A program made the position numbers and the translations under genes. From positions 1-46,427 of the forward strand of contig CAZOMY010000021.1 of NCBI GenBank assembly GCA_964581115.1: 46,427 bases of DNA. Direction: 5' to 3'. Below are positions 29,584 to 38,444 of this stretch, in pieces; within the stretch, counting starts at the first letter, position 1; every line of letters begins with the position of its first letter. Source of the DNA: 2-02-FULL-55-14 sp964581115. GTDB taxonomy: Bacteria > Bacteroidota > Ignavibacteria > UBA10030. The notes under the pieces were generated by a model. That model did no database searches and had not been told where the DNA came from. It saw only the letters and a program-made list of their open reading frames with translations.

Positions 29584-29599
29584 AAATTCTTTTCTCACG

Positions 29600-30484
29600 T
29601 CAGGCTAATCGCCGGGTGGAACGCACCAACATCCCCAACACATCCAACCACCCCAACGTCGGCCGATTCTCAAAGACAGTATAGCCAGATTGCTCGATTT
29701 TGTCCAGAATACGCATTCCGCCCAGCCAGGTGAGGCGCAATTCTATACGGAGCGGCTGGCGAACAGATTCAGGGAGAAGCGCTCCCCGGCGAAAGATCGC
29801 TCGCGTCCGATCTGCTTCGAACGCCAACGTATCACGTAAGGGTTCCGTCATCTTTTCCCGAATGATCAGATCTTCACGGCAATTGAAGCGCCGCAGGTCC
29901 TCGCGGGGGATGTAGATGCGATCTCGTTCGGCGTCGATACGCACATCCTGCCAGAAGTTCGTCAGCTGGAGCGCCGTGCAGATGGCGTCGGAGTCGCGGT
30001 CGAGGTCCGGGTCGTCGTAGCCGAACAATCGTAGTACGATCCGTCCGACAGGATTCGCTGATCGCCGGCAATAGTCGAGCAGGTCGCCGAATGATTCATA
30101 GCGATGGACCGTCACGTCCTGCCGGAACGCCGAGAGGAGGTCCAGCAGCAACTCCATTGGAATGTGATGCCGGCTGACGGTGTCGGCCAGAGCGATGAAC
30201 GCCGGATGGTCGGCATCGCCCGTGTATGCCCTAGGAACGGCATCACTCCATCTCTCCAACCATTCCAGCCGTTCGGACTCCGTCATCCCCGGTTCGTCGG
30301 CAATGTCGTCGGCGATGCGGGCGAATGCATAGACGGCGGCGATGTGCGGCCGTACCGACCCCGGCAGGAGTCGCGACGCTACGGGAAAATTCTCGTAGTG
30401 TGTCGTCGCAAGCCTCTGACACCAGGCATAGGCCTCAGCGAGCGACCACGAACGGGGGGAGGGTTGAAGTAAATCGGTGCGCAA
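29600..30484 (-). CDS. hpnC: Squalene synthase HpnC (hydroxysqualene synthase)
   Basis: HpnC converts presqualene diphosphate to hydroxysqualene. The protein has 294 aa with the family opening LAEAYAWCQRLATTHYENFPVAS. The Asp-rich motifs are RIADDIADEPG and TNFWQDVRIDAERDRIYIP. It is a paralogue of the adjacent HpnD, which is the common arrangement. The start is TTG at 30484 without a Shine-Dalgarno; no better in-frame start exists near the N-terminal motif. It is the first of the leftward hpnC-D-E set. The upstream gap to the cyclase gene has only a single repeat arm and no obvious promoter. Confidence 0.92.
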   Translation of the reverse strand: MRTDLLQPSPRSWSLAEAYAWCQRLATTHYENFPVASRLLPGSVRPHIAAVYAFARIADDIADEPGMTESERLEWLERWSDAVPRAYTGDADHPAFIALADTVSRHHIPMELLLDLLSAFRQDVTVHRYESFGDLLDYCRRSANPVGRIVLRLFGYDDPDLDRDSDAICTALQLTNFWQDVRIDAERDRIYIPREDLRRFNCREDLIIREKMTEPLRDTLAFEADRTRAIFRRGALLPESVRQPLRIELRLTWLGGMRILDKIEQSGYTVFENRPTLGWLDVLGMLVRSTRRLA

Positions 30485-30494
30485 GGGAGAAAGT

Positions 30495-30524
30495 TAACCG
30501 CAAAGACGCCATGGCGCAAAGAAA
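30495..30524. repeat. Family A single arm upstream of hpnC
   Basis: ACCGCAAAGACGCCATGGCG followed by CAAAGAAACC matches family A words. No clear facing arm is found before 30567, so it appears to be a solo or decayed copy. Confidence 0.5.
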
Positions 30525-30566
30525 CCATGTTTCACGTGCGTAGCAGCGTCTCCACGGTGGATCGTT

Positions 30567-32540
30567 CTACTCGACGATGACCTCGTACACGTGGATCGGC
30601 TCCGCAATGCCCTTGGGTTGGATCGGATCGAGCGGGCGGGTCTTGACGTGGTCCTTGACCAGCTCCCACGTGCGCTGCGAGATCATGATGCCTTCGACGG
30701 GCGCATTCGATTCCAGCCGTTGGGCCATGTTGACCGGGGCGCCGAGGACTGTGTATGACAACCGGCGCGCGGAGCCCATGTTGCCGACGATGACGTCGCC
30801 GGTGTTGATGCCCACGCGGATCTTGAGCGGGAACAAGCCCTTGCGCTCCCACTCCACCTTCATTTCACGGCACTTCTTTTGCATCTCGATGCCCGCCTTG
30901 ACGCAGCGGAGCGCATGGTCCTGCTGCGGCTCGGGGTCGCCGAAAAAGACCATCAGTCCGTCGCCGATGAATTTGTCGACCGTACCCTCATACTTGAAAA
31001 CGATGTCGACCATCGCTTCGAAATATTCATTCAGCATCTTCTGGATCGTGTCGGGGTCCATCACCGACGAATACGACGTGAACGATTTGATGTCGGTGAA
31101 CATGATCGTCAGCTCTTTCTTCTGGCCTCCGACCATGATGAGGTCCGGGTTTGCCATGATGCGCCGGACGACGGAGGAAGGGAAGTACGACTCGAACGAC
31201 CGCTTGAGAGCCTCCTTCGTCTTCTGCTCGCCGATGAACCGCCAGGCGGAGATGCCGACGAACCCGACGACCATCATCATCGAAGGACGGATGACGTGGA
31301 CGATCGTATCGGCCGTCAGAAAAAGGACGGCGGAGAGGCCCAGGTATCCGACGATGAGAACGACGGCCAGACCCCAGAGCAGGCTCGACGAGCGTACAGA
31401 GCCGATCGCAACAATGAGGACGAGGAGCGCCGCTTCGATGATCAGCATGCGCCCCGCTCCCCACTCGTCGAGGAAGTGCCCCGAGAGGATCGTGTGCATC
31501 ACGCTGGCGTGGAGGCCGCTGAGGGGAAAGTTGTTGTCTGTCGGTACCGGAGCAATATCGGAAGAACCTGTCGATACCTGCGATACGACGACGAGCGTTC
31601 CGCGCGTGTGGAGTTCGTCGGCCAGCAGTTCGAGGTCGTCGCTCGAGCCGGCATATTGCAGGACGTCGGCGAAGTCGATGTGCTTCATGCGGTCCCAATG
31701 GCCGATGAAGTTGACGACCATCTCGCCATGGTCGTTCACGGGTATGACAAGGTCGCGCGGCTCTTCGCCGGGCTTTTGCGCTCCGAGCAGCGTAACGGAG
31801 TGACCCGGCCGCACGACGATACGGTCGGGGGTCACGCCCAGATAGTCGCAGACCGCCCGGAACGGCATGCTCGGATACACGGCGTCGCCGGTACGGACGA
31901 CCAGGGGGGCCCGCCGGAACACTCCGTCGGCATCGAACCGAAGGCTCAGGTACCCGAGTCCCTTGGTGGCACGTGAAAGCTCGATGAAGTTGATGAGGGG
32001 ATTCCGTCCTTCGAGCAGATCGGCGGGCGGGCCCTCGATGCGCACCGGCCAGGCGGTCTCGTCGAGGTAAGCCTGATGTTCCGGCGAGATCTCGCGCGAG
32101 GCGGTCTCTCTTCCATCGGCGGAGAGAACGAACGCCATGCCGATATAGACATTGCCGGCATCGGCCACGCCGCTGACAAATGCGCCGTCGTCATTCGGGT
32201 CCGATGAATGGGCGGGGAAGATGAAGTCCCAGGTCTGCGCCGCCGTTCCCATGATGCCGAGCGCCCGGGCCACATCACCGAACTGGGCGCGGGATGGATA
32301 GAACGAGCCCAGCTTGTCGAGGCTTCGGTCGCTCAGGTCGACGTGGATGACGGTAGAATCGTAGGCCGGACGGAAGGTCTCCGACTCGGACCGGAGGACG
32401 AACAACCGGTCGATCGCCTTGGAGTTCCAGGGCTCCAAGACGTTGGGGAGGAGCCAGAAGAGGAGATGTGCCAGCGCCCACGCTCCGAGGGCGAGAAGGG
32501 CGGTCATCCGGAGGGTTTGAGTCTTGGGTCCGAGGCGCAT
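30567..32540 (-). CDS. CHASE2-domain transmembrane adenylate/guanylate cyclase
   Basis: This 657-aa sensor cyclase has an N-terminal TM helix (MTALLALGAWALAHLLFWLLP) and an extracytoplasmic CHASE2 domain (about 35-340, VIHVDLSDRSLDKLG...). Two or three TM helices follow (AALLVLIVAIGSV, LLWGLAVVLIVGYLGLSAVLFL, MMMVVGFVGI), then a cytoplasmic class III cyclase domain with the metal-binding MFTDIKSFTSYSS and DKFIGDGLMVFFGD. It probably converts an envelope signal into cAMP. The ATG at 32540 has AGGA 9 bases upstream; the longer frame overlaps the neighbouring gene and a family F repeat. It is third in the order caspase, DUF4384, cyclase. Confidence 0.93.
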   Translation of the reverse strand: MRLGPKTQTLRMTALLALGAWALAHLLFWLLPNVLEPWNSKAIDRLFVLRSESETFRPAYDSTVIHVDLSDRSLDKLGSFYPSRAQFGDVARALGIMGTAAQTWDFIFPAHSSDPNDDGAFVSGVADAGNVYIGMAFVLSADGRETASREISPEHQAYLDETAWPVRIEGPPADLLEGRNPLINFIELSRATKGLGYLSLRFDADGVFRRAPLVVRTGDAVYPSMPFRAVCDYLGVTPDRIVVRPGHSVTLLGAQKPGEEPRDLVIPVNDHGEMVVNFIGHWDRMKHIDFADVLQYAGSSDDLELLADELHTRGTLVVVSQVSTGSSDIAPVPTDNNFPLSGLHASVMHTILSGHFLDEWGAGRMLIIEAALLVLIVAIGSVRSSSLLWGLAVVLIVGYLGLSAVLFLTADTIVHVIRPSMMMVVGFVGISAWRFIGEQKTKEALKRSFESYFPSSVVRRIMANPDLIMVGGQKKELTIMFTDIKSFTSYSSVMDPDTIQKMLNEYFEAMVDIVFKYEGTVDKFIGDGLMVFFGDPEPQQDHALRCVKAGIEMQKKCREMKVEWERKGLFPLKIRVGINTGDVIVGNMGSARRLSYTVLGAPVNMAQRLESNAPVEGIMISQRTWELVKDHVKTRPLDPIQPKGIAEPIHVYEVIVE

Positions 32541-32565
32541 AGTCGGTCCTGCGGCAGAAAAGAAG

Positions 32566-32635
32566 GACCGCCAAGGGGGCCAAGTCCTGAATTGGCGCTT
32601 GGCGTACTTGGCGGTCTTGGTGATCTTGGCGGTTA
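32566..32635. repeat. Family F inverted-pair element (CCGCCAAG words)
   Basis: Left arm 32567-32584 (ACCGCCAAGGGGGCCAAG) faces right arm 32597-32634, a run of 9-bp units ending CTTGGTGATCTTGGCGGTT. It lies in the 115-bp gap between the DUF4384 and cyclase genes. CTTGGCGGTTAC recurs in the contig-end repeat. Confidence 0.7.
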
Positions 32636-32655
32636 CGGCTTCGGAAGCTCGAGGG

Positions 32656-33312
32656 TCATCGATGATCAATCGTGAACGTCTTTGCGTAGAAATTGCTGGC
32701 GGTGATCGCCGTGGCGATATCGGCGACGTCGGGACGCCTGGCCGCAGCGGCTTCGCCGACACCGCGCACGTTCCCTCCGATCGTCACGGGCTTCTCGGCG
32801 AGCGTCGTGAAGGTCCGGAACCGCTTGCGCACGTCGCGGATCTCAGCCACCACTTTGCCGGCGGCATCGCGCTTCGAAGCTTTGTCGGAGGTCTGGTAGG
32901 TGCTGATGAGCGCCTCAAGTTGTGTCAGCCGCTCGTTCGAAGCGAGGACGTAGAACTTCTCCTTGCCGGCGGTCTTGTCGAATGTCAGCCAGTTACGGCC
33001 TTTCGGAATGTAATAGTTCTTGCCGGTCTCGTAGTCGGTGGCGAACTGCTTCAGGTCGTATGGAAAGAGGAGCGAGAGCTCTCCGTTCGGCCCTTCGTAC
33101 ACAACATAGACGTAGCATTCGCGGACCAACTCGACCAGCATCTTGATCTCATCGCCGCTGCGAAGCACCGTATCGCGCGTGATGGGAACGAACGCCTTCG
33201 TCGGACCCGTAAGGGCCCCAAAAGCCCATTTGAAGGCGACGTTCTCTACATTCTGGGCGCTGGCGACGCCGAAGGCGGCGCACATCAGGGTGAGGAAGAA
33301 AAGGCGTTTCAT
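32656..33312 (-). CDS. Secreted DUF4384-domain protein
   Basis: This 218-aa protein has a signal peptide (MKRLFFLTLMCAAFGVASAQ). A beta-rich DUF4384-like domain follows (about 35-145: TVLRSGDEIKMLVELVRECYVYVVYEGPNGELSLLFPY... YYIPKGRNWLTFDKTAGKEKFYVLAS). This domain is often found fused to or beside bacterial caspase-like peptidases, as here. Its ligand and role are unknown. The ATG at 33312 lies 10 bp after the caspase gene stop, so the two are almost certainly co-transcribed. The C-terminal third (about 150-218) has no recognised motif. Confidence 0.88.
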   Translation of the reverse strand: MKRLFFLTLMCAAFGVASAQNVENVAFKWAFGALTGPTKAFVPITRDTVLRSGDEIKMLVELVRECYVYVVYEGPNGELSLLFPYDLKQFATDYETGKNYYIPKGRNWLTFDKTAGKEKFYVLASNERLTQLEALISTYQTSDKASKRDAAGKVVAEIRDVRKRFRTFTTLAEKPVTIGGNVRGVGEAAAARRPDVADIATAITASNFYAKTFTIDHR

Positions 33313-33322
33313 GGTTACTCCA

Positions 33323-35719
33323 TTAATGCTGAATGAGGGAGACGGTCATGTCCTTGTCATACGACGTCTGACTGCGCGTCGGATTCTGTGCACCGCGGGT
33401 CTTGCGTTTGACCTGCTCCTCGGTGTACTGCATCGCTTCGTTGATCGTGATCGTGTAGTCATTGTTGTAGTCGGCCTTGCCCTTCAGCCCGTCGAGCAGG
33501 AAGTAGGTGAAGACGCCGTGGCCGAGCTCGGGGAATTCCTGCGAGACTTCGCCGGCCGCGCTGGCCGTGAAGACAACGGTGCCCTCTTTTGAGCGCGACA
33601 GGTCCGCCAGGTATTGATTGACGAGATTCTGTTCCGTCACGCCGACGCCCCGGGTGGCGAAGTTCACGCTGATGCCGCCGCTGTGGCAGGCGTCCGTGAA
33701 GACGATGATGCGTTTCGAATTGATGTACCGCCCGAGCACGTCCTGGATCTGCCACATCGGGAAGGCCGTTGTCCCCAGCCTCGACGGATCGCTGTCGTGC
33801 GTGAGCAGGTACAGGTTCTGCGGGCGCGCCGGCTCGGGGGCGCCGTGGCCGGCGAAATAGAGCATGACCAGGTCGATATCGATGGCGTTGCTCAAGAAGT
33901 TGATGAGTGCATCGCGGACGTTGGGCAGCGTGGCGTCCTTGTTGAGCAGGACGCGCATGTGTTCATTATCGTATCCGCCCCCTTCGGGCGTTCGGAGGAA
34001 GTTCGCAAAGGCCTCGGCGTCCTTATGCGCATACTTCAGCGACGGGATGCCGGGACTCTGGTATTCGGAGACCCCGATGACCACGGCCCAGCGTTGCGGA
34101 CCCGAGGCATCGGTCCGCTTCTTCGGCGTCGTCGGCTTCTGAACGACCGTCTGCGTGTACTTTCGGGAAATACCGATCGTCTTACTCATCCGCTCGCCCT
34201 TCGTTCCGAGCACGGTCAACTGCACCTGGTTGTATCCAACGACGAGCGGAATCTCTACGCTCACAACGTCCCCGGCGCGGTGCAGCTTGGGCCGCTGGCT
34301 GCGGACGACATCGATCAAGTTGACGCTCAACGAGAAGGATGAGACCTCGAACCACGAACGGAATTGAAGGACGGTCGCCACGCCCTCGATCTCGGCGTTC
34401 GGCGTCGGAGCAAGCACCTCGACGGCGTCGTTCGGGGCGATTCGTTCGACGCGAACGCGGGTCGTGGAGGTCAAACCGACGCCGTCCACAGCCGTGAAGG
34501 TGACCTCATTCAGTCCGACCGTGTCCAGTCGGAAGGTCGTTACGAAGGCAGAGGCGGAGAACCCGGGAGGAGGAACGGCGAGCGTGTCGGCCGGTCCGAT
34601 CGGAGACAGGGTCACCGGCACGGCTCCCACGGAGACGCCGACCAGTTTCTTGTTGTCCCACGCCGTGCCCCGGACGGTGAATTCGGTTGCGAAGATGCGG
34701 TGTGGAATGCCGCCGGGAAGGGGAGCCGGTTCAACGATCACGACCGTCGGCGGCTCCTGATCCGGAGGGGTCTTACGAATGAACCAGCGCTCGGCAGAGC
34801 CGGACGCGGTGAATGCCAGGAAGAGATGGTCACCCGTGAAGGCAACCTGCGACCAGGCAGCGCCATCCGTTTTCCAGGCATGTACGGCCGTGAGCGTGGT
34901 GCCGTCGATGATCTGGACGGTCGAGTCAGCCCCGGCCGAGATCAGCCAGGCACCCGCGGCATCGAAGGCAACGCTGTTCACCGTGCCGCGATGGGCTGCC
35001 AGCCTTGCGCTCAAGAGTCCGGAGGTCGTGCTCCACACATAGACCTGGCCGTCGACGGTGCCGATGGCCAGTCTTGATCCGTCGGCCGAGATCGCCGCGG
35101 CAGTGATGCGCGACGTGTTGTCCTTGAGCTGATTCGCAAGGGCCAGGCCGGACAGGTTATAGAGAAGCACGCTTCCAGACGAGGTCAAGATCGCGAACTG
35201 CCGACCGCCGGGGACGGCCATGACGCCGCTCGGTTCGAACGGTGCGGTCGATAGCGTACCGAGATTCGAACCGCCGATGAGGTCGGTGATGCGGACCGAC
35301 CTGTCGGCGCCGACGGAAAAGGCGATGTTCTCGTCCTGGACAGCCACAGCAACGACGCCGGCCGAATGCGCGCGGATGGTCTTCATGAGCGTTTTTGAAG
35401 CGGCGGTCCAGGTCGAAAGGGAACCGTCGGCCGCGCCCGTGACGATCGTTTGACCCGACGCCGAGAGGTCGACGGCGGTGACGCGAGTTGTTCCGAGCGG
35501 CAACAGTCCGGATTCGCTCAGCGGCTCGAGGGTGATGAGTCTGACGCTTCGATCGGAGGCGTACACCATTCCCGAACCGAGGCGTGGATGCACGATGGCG
35601 CGGAGCGCGGCGCCGCCGCCGATCGGAGCGGCGGTCTGCTTCTCGGGGAAGAGCTCCTGCCCGAGGACGGAGCCACCGAGGAGCAGGAGAAGCGGAGTCG
35701 AGCGGAGGATGGTCTTCAT
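33323..35719 (-). CDS. Secreted WD40-repeat caspase-family (C14) peptidase
   Basis: This 798-aa protein has a signal peptide (LLLLLGGSVLGQ). A WD40-type beta-propeller spans about 40-310 (e.g. GTTRVTAVDLSASGQTIVTGAADGSLSTW and AHRGTVNSVAFDAAGAWLISAGADS). Ig/Big-like linker domains cover about 320-530. A C-terminal caspase-like domain has catalytic His625 (YFAGHG) and Cys678 (DACHSGG). A terminal EF-hand-like stretch, KGKADYNNDYTITINEA, may bind Ca2+. Most bacterial caspase homologues are cytoplasmic, so export is notable. The ATG at 35719 follows AAGGA. It heads a leftward set with DUF4384 and a CHASE2 cyclase. Confidence 0.92.
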   Translation of the reverse strand: MKTILRSTPLLLLLGGSVLGQELFPEKQTAAPIGGGAALRAIVHPRLGSGMVYASDRSVRLITLEPLSESGLLPLGTTRVTAVDLSASGQTIVTGAADGSLSTWTAASKTLMKTIRAHSAGVVAVAVQDENIAFSVGADRSVRITDLIGGSNLGTLSTAPFEPSGVMAVPGGRQFAILTSSGSVLLYNLSGLALANQLKDNTSRITAAAISADGSRLAIGTVDGQVYVWSTTSGLLSARLAAHRGTVNSVAFDAAGAWLISAGADSTVQIIDGTTLTAVHAWKTDGAAWSQVAFTGDHLFLAFTASGSAERWFIRKTPPDQEPPTVVIVEPAPLPGGIPHRIFATEFTVRGTAWDNKKLVGVSVGAVPVTLSPIGPADTLAVPPPGFSASAFVTTFRLDTVGLNEVTFTAVDGVGLTSTTRVRVERIAPNDAVEVLAPTPNAEIEGVATVLQFRSWFEVSSFSLSVNLIDVVRSQRPKLHRAGDVVSVEIPLVVGYNQVQLTVLGTKGERMSKTIGISRKYTQTVVQKPTTPKKRTDASGPQRWAVVIGVSEYQSPGIPSLKYAHKDAEAFANFLRTPEGGGYDNEHMRVLLNKDATLPNVRDALINFLSNAIDIDLVMLYFAGHGAPEPARPQNLYLLTHDSDPSRLGTTAFPMWQIQDVLGRYINSKRIIVFTDACHSGGISVNFATRGVGVTEQNLVNQYLADLSRSKEGTVVFTASAAGEVSQEFPELGHGVFTYFLLDGLKGKADYNNDYTITINEAMQYTEEQVKRKTRGAQNPTRSQTSYDKDMTVSLIQH

Positions 35720-35834
35720 TGCGAGGTCCTTCCGGCGATGCTGAAAGTTGCTGATCGAGCCGGATGCAGTGCGTGTCGGCGGTCAACAGGGCCGCGCTGT
35801 GCGACGCCCGTCACGCCGGGCCGTCTGACAAACA

Positions 35835-35863
35835 ATGTTGCGGGTTTTTCGAGGGAGAGTCAA
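35835..35863 (-). promoter_or_regulatory. Candidate promoter of the caspase operon
   Basis: On the minus strand, TTGACT (35858-35863), 17 bp, CAACAT (35835-35840), about 115 bp upstream of the caspase ATG. The divergent ACT-domain gene starts at 35943. The rest of the 35720-35942 gap shows no repeat element, unlike most gaps here. Confidence 0.4.
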
Positions 35864-35942
35864 GCAACCGAGGCTTGCGCCGGTCTACGAGAAACGCTAC
35901 CTTTTCGGGCAAGCGATCGTGCTCACAGCATTGTAATCTTCC

Positions 35943-36344
35943 GTGTCCGACGGGTTCAAAAAACTGAAGCTGCATCTGCTGGAGGAGAAATTCACCGTCA
36001 GCAAGCTGCCGGTGTTCCAGGAATTGCCGCAGATCATCGCCAACGGCGAATACTGCTTTGCCGTTCGTACCGACGATGAACTTACGGTCGTCACGCCGGA
36101 CTTCATGGCCCCGTCGAACGTTCAGCAGGAGCCGGGGTGGCGCGGTATCTACATTGACGGCCAGTTACCCTTCCAGGCGGTGGGGTTGCTCTACTCACTG
36201 ACAAAACCGCTCGCCGAAGCGGGCATTCCCATCTTCGCGTTCTCCACCTACAGTACCGACTTCATCTTCATCCCCGAGGAAGTGCTCGTGCAGGCGGTGC
36301 AGGCGCTGCAACACGCCGGACATGAGTTCATCCACGAAGAATAA
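35943..36344 (+). CDS. ACT-domain (CASTOR/ZAC-like) protein
   Basis: This 133-aa soluble protein fits the CASTOR/ZAC-type ACT_7 group: an N-terminal part (KLKLHLLEEKFTVSKLPVFQELP) and an ACT-like C-terminal half (GIPIFAFSTYSTDFIFIPEEVLVQAVQAL). Such proteins are suspected amino-acid sensors; its ligand is unknown. The start is GTG at 35943, without a strong Shine-Dalgarno. It converges on hisIE, with only 5 bp between the two stop codons. Being next to the histidine operon may be coincidence. Confidence 0.82.
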   Translation: MSDGFKKLKLHLLEEKFTVSKLPVFQELPQIIANGEYCFAVRTDDELTVVTPDFMAPSNVQQEPGWRGIYIDGQLPFQAVGLLYSLTKPLAEAGIPIFAFSTYSTDFIFIPEEVLVQAVQALQHAGHEFIHEE

Positions 36345-36349
36345 GCCGG

Positions 36350-36961
36350 TCACGGTCTCTTCTTTCCGAACCTCCGCCGCAGCTCTTCGTAGACGTCGAT
36401 CCACGACAGGCCTTGCTCCACCAGCAGGACCGTCATGTGGTACAGCAAATCCGCCGCCTCGTTAGCCACGGCTCTGGCGTCGCCCTGCATGGCCGCGACC
36501 ACGGTCTCGACCGCTTCCTCCCCGACCTTCTGCGCGATCCGTGCCCGTCCGGATGTGAACAGCGCGGTGGTATAGGATCCTTCGGGCATCGACAAGCGCC
36601 GATCGCGGACCGTCCGTTCCAATGCTGCAGGTACCGACCACGACGGATCTGGGGCATCCGCGAAGCAGGTGCGGGCTCCGGTGTGACAGGTCGGTCCGTC
36701 CGGTCGGGCGCGTACCAGCAGCGTGTCGCCGTCGCAATCGGGTGTGAGCTCGACGAGCGACAAGGTACTGCCGGACGTTTCACCCTTTCTCCACAACGCT
36801 TTGCGGCTTCGGCTCCAGAAGGTCACCAGGCCGTCTCGGAGGGTCGCTTCGACGGCTTCGCGGTTCATGAATCCCACCATCAACACCTCACCCGTCCCAA
36901 CGTCCTGCACGACGGCCGGGATCAGTCCATCCAGTTTGTCAAACCGCAGCGACTCGATCAT
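36350..36961 (-). CDS. hisIE: Bifunctional phosphoribosyl-AMP cyclohydrolase / phosphoribosyl-ATP pyrophosphatase
   Basis: HisIE carries histidine steps 2 and 3. The N-terminal HisI domain (1-110) has VLMVGFMNREAVEATL, FWSRSRKALWRKGETSG and the metal ligands around DCDGDTLLV, and TCHTGARTCF. The C-terminal HisE domain (about 115-203) has QKVGEEAVETVVAA and NEAADLLYHMTVLL. The length is 203 aa, normal for the fusion. It is the last gene of the leftward his operon; its start overlaps the hisF stop by 4 bp (ATGA). Confidence 0.96.
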   Translation of the reverse strand: MIESLRFDKLDGLIPAVVQDVGTGEVLMVGFMNREAVEATLRDGLVTFWSRSRKALWRKGETSGSTLSLVELTPDCDGDTLLVRARPDGPTCHTGARTCFADAPDPSWSVPAALERTVRDRRLSMPEGSYTTALFTSGRARIAQKVGEEAVETVVAAMQGDARAVANEAADLLYHMTVLLVEQGLSWIDVYEELRRRFGKKRP

Positions 36962-37713
36962 GTTCGCACCGGAATTCCTTTCTGAGCAAGCGACCGTTTG
37001 ACCTCGGGGATGGTCAGACGCCCGTAGTGAAAGATGCTGGCGGCCAGCACGGCGTCGGCGCGCCCTTCGGTCAGGGCCGCGGCGAGATGCTCGACCGTGC
37101 CGGCGCCACCCGAGGCAACGACCGGCACGTTCACGGCGTTGCTCACGGCGCGCAGCAGGTCAAGGTCGTATCCTTCATTCGTGCCGTCACGATCCATCGA
37201 TGTCAGCAAGATCTCTCCGGCGCCGCGCTCGACGGCCTCCCTCGACCACGCGATCGCGTCGCGGGCGGTGGGCGAGGTCCCGCTCCGCGTCCAGACGGTC
37301 CACGACGAGCCGGCTCGTTTGACGTCGATCGCCGCCACAACCGATTGTGATCCGACACGTCGTGCGCAGGTCTCGAGGAGCGAAGGGTCGCGCAGGATGG
37401 CGGAGTTGAGGGAGACCTTGTCGGCCCCGGCGTCGAGCGCGCGGAGCACGTCGTCAAGCCCGGCGATGCCCCCGCCGACGGTGAATGGTATCATGACGGC
37501 CTCCGCGACACGCGACACCAGCGAGAGGAATGTCGAGCGTCCCTCGAGCGTCGCGCTGATGTCGAGCAGGACCAGTTCGTCCGCGCCGTCGCCCGTATAT
37601 CGGCCGGCCAGTTCGACGGGGTCGCCGGCATCGCGGAGTCCGACGAATTGCGTCCCCTTGACGGTGCGGCCGTCCTTTACGTCCAGACACGGTATGATGC
37701 GTCGCGTCAGCAA
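36958..37713 (-). CDS. hisF: Imidazole glycerol phosphate synthase, cyclase subunit
   Basis: HisF forms IGP and AICAR from PRFAR, using ammonia from HisH. It is a (beta/alpha)8 barrel with the first catalytic Asp in RIIPCLDVKDGRTVKG and the second in ILLTSMDRDGTNEGYD. The phosphate-binding motifs are VPVVASGGAGTVEHL and AASIFHYG. The TTG at 37713 gives 251 aa, starts exactly at the family N-terminus (LLTRRIIPC) and has GGAG about 10 bases upstream. A GTG at 37737 is the alternative and would overlap hisA by 22 bp. Confidence 0.95.
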   Translation of the reverse strand: MLTRRIIPCLDVKDGRTVKGTQFVGLRDAGDPVELAGRYTGDGADELVLLDISATLEGRSTFLSLVSRVAEAVMIPFTVGGGIAGLDDVLRALDAGADKVSLNSAILRDPSLLETCARRVGSQSVVAAIDVKRAGSSWTVWTRSGTSPTARDAIAWSREAVERGAGEILLTSMDRDGTNEGYDLDLLRAVSNAVNVPVVASGGAGTVEHLAAALTEGRADAVLAASIFHYGRLTIPEVKRSLAQKGIPVRT

Positions 37714-37715
37714 GC

Positions 37716-38444
37716 TCAGGCGTCTCCGCGGGTCCACGATTGAAGCGAAGGAAGCGTGATGCTTCCCTCATACAAGGCCCGCCCGATGACGGCTCCGTTG
37801 ATGCCGATCCGGCGCAAGGCGTCGAGGTCGCTCAAGGTTGTCACGCCTCCCGCCGCGATGAGGTCGGCCTCAGGGAACGCGCGACGGAGGCCGTCGTACC
37901 ACCCAAGGTTCGGTCCCTCCAACATTCCGTCCTTGCTCACGTCGGTGCAGTGGAATGTCCGGAGGCCGGCGTCAAGAAAGCCCCGCATGAAACGCTCGGG
38001 CGAGATGTCGGACGCCTCGGTCCAGCCCTGAACCGCCAGCCGTCCGGCGCGTGCATCGACGGCCAGCGCCACACGATCGGCGCCGACGGAGCTGATCACG
38101 TCGCGCACCATCTGCGGAGCGCGGACCGCCGCGCTGCCGATCATCACCCGCCAGACGCCCATGCTGAGCGCAAGGTCGACGGCAAGCCGATCGCGAATGC
38201 CCCCGCCGAGCTCCACCCGTACATCGGGCACATGCACGATCCTGCGGATGGCGGCTTCGTTGACAATGCGTCCCTCGCGGGCCCCGTCGAGGTCGACGAC
38301 ATGCAGATGACGGAAGCCGGCGTTCACGAACCTCGAGGCCACCATCGCGGGGTCGCGCTCGTAGACCGTTTCATGTTCGTAGTTTCCCTGGCGCAGGCGG
38401 ACGACGGCGCCGTCACGCAGGTCAATGGCGGGAAGGATCAACAT
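37716..38444 (-). CDS. hisA: ProFAR isomerase
   Basis: HisA isomerises ProFAR to PRFAR, histidine step 4. The 242-aa (beta/alpha)8 barrel begins ILPAIDLRDGAVVRLRQG, with the catalytic Asp in the first strand. The second catalytic Asp is in TDVSKDGMLEGPN. The phosphate motifs are VELGGGIRD and LIAAGGVTTLSDL. The ATG at 38444 overlaps the hisH stop by 7 bp. Confidence 0.96.
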   Translation of the reverse strand: MLILPAIDLRDGAVVRLRQGNYEHETVYERDPAMVASRFVNAGFRHLHVVDLDGAREGRIVNEAAIRRIVHVPDVRVELGGGIRDRLAVDLALSMGVWRVMIGSAAVRAPQMVRDVISSVGADRVALAVDARAGRLAVQGWTEASDISPERFMRGFLDAGLRTFHCTDVSKDGMLEGPNLGWYDGLRRAFPEADLIAAGGVTTLSDLDALRRIGINGAVIGRALYEGSITLPSLQSWTRGDA

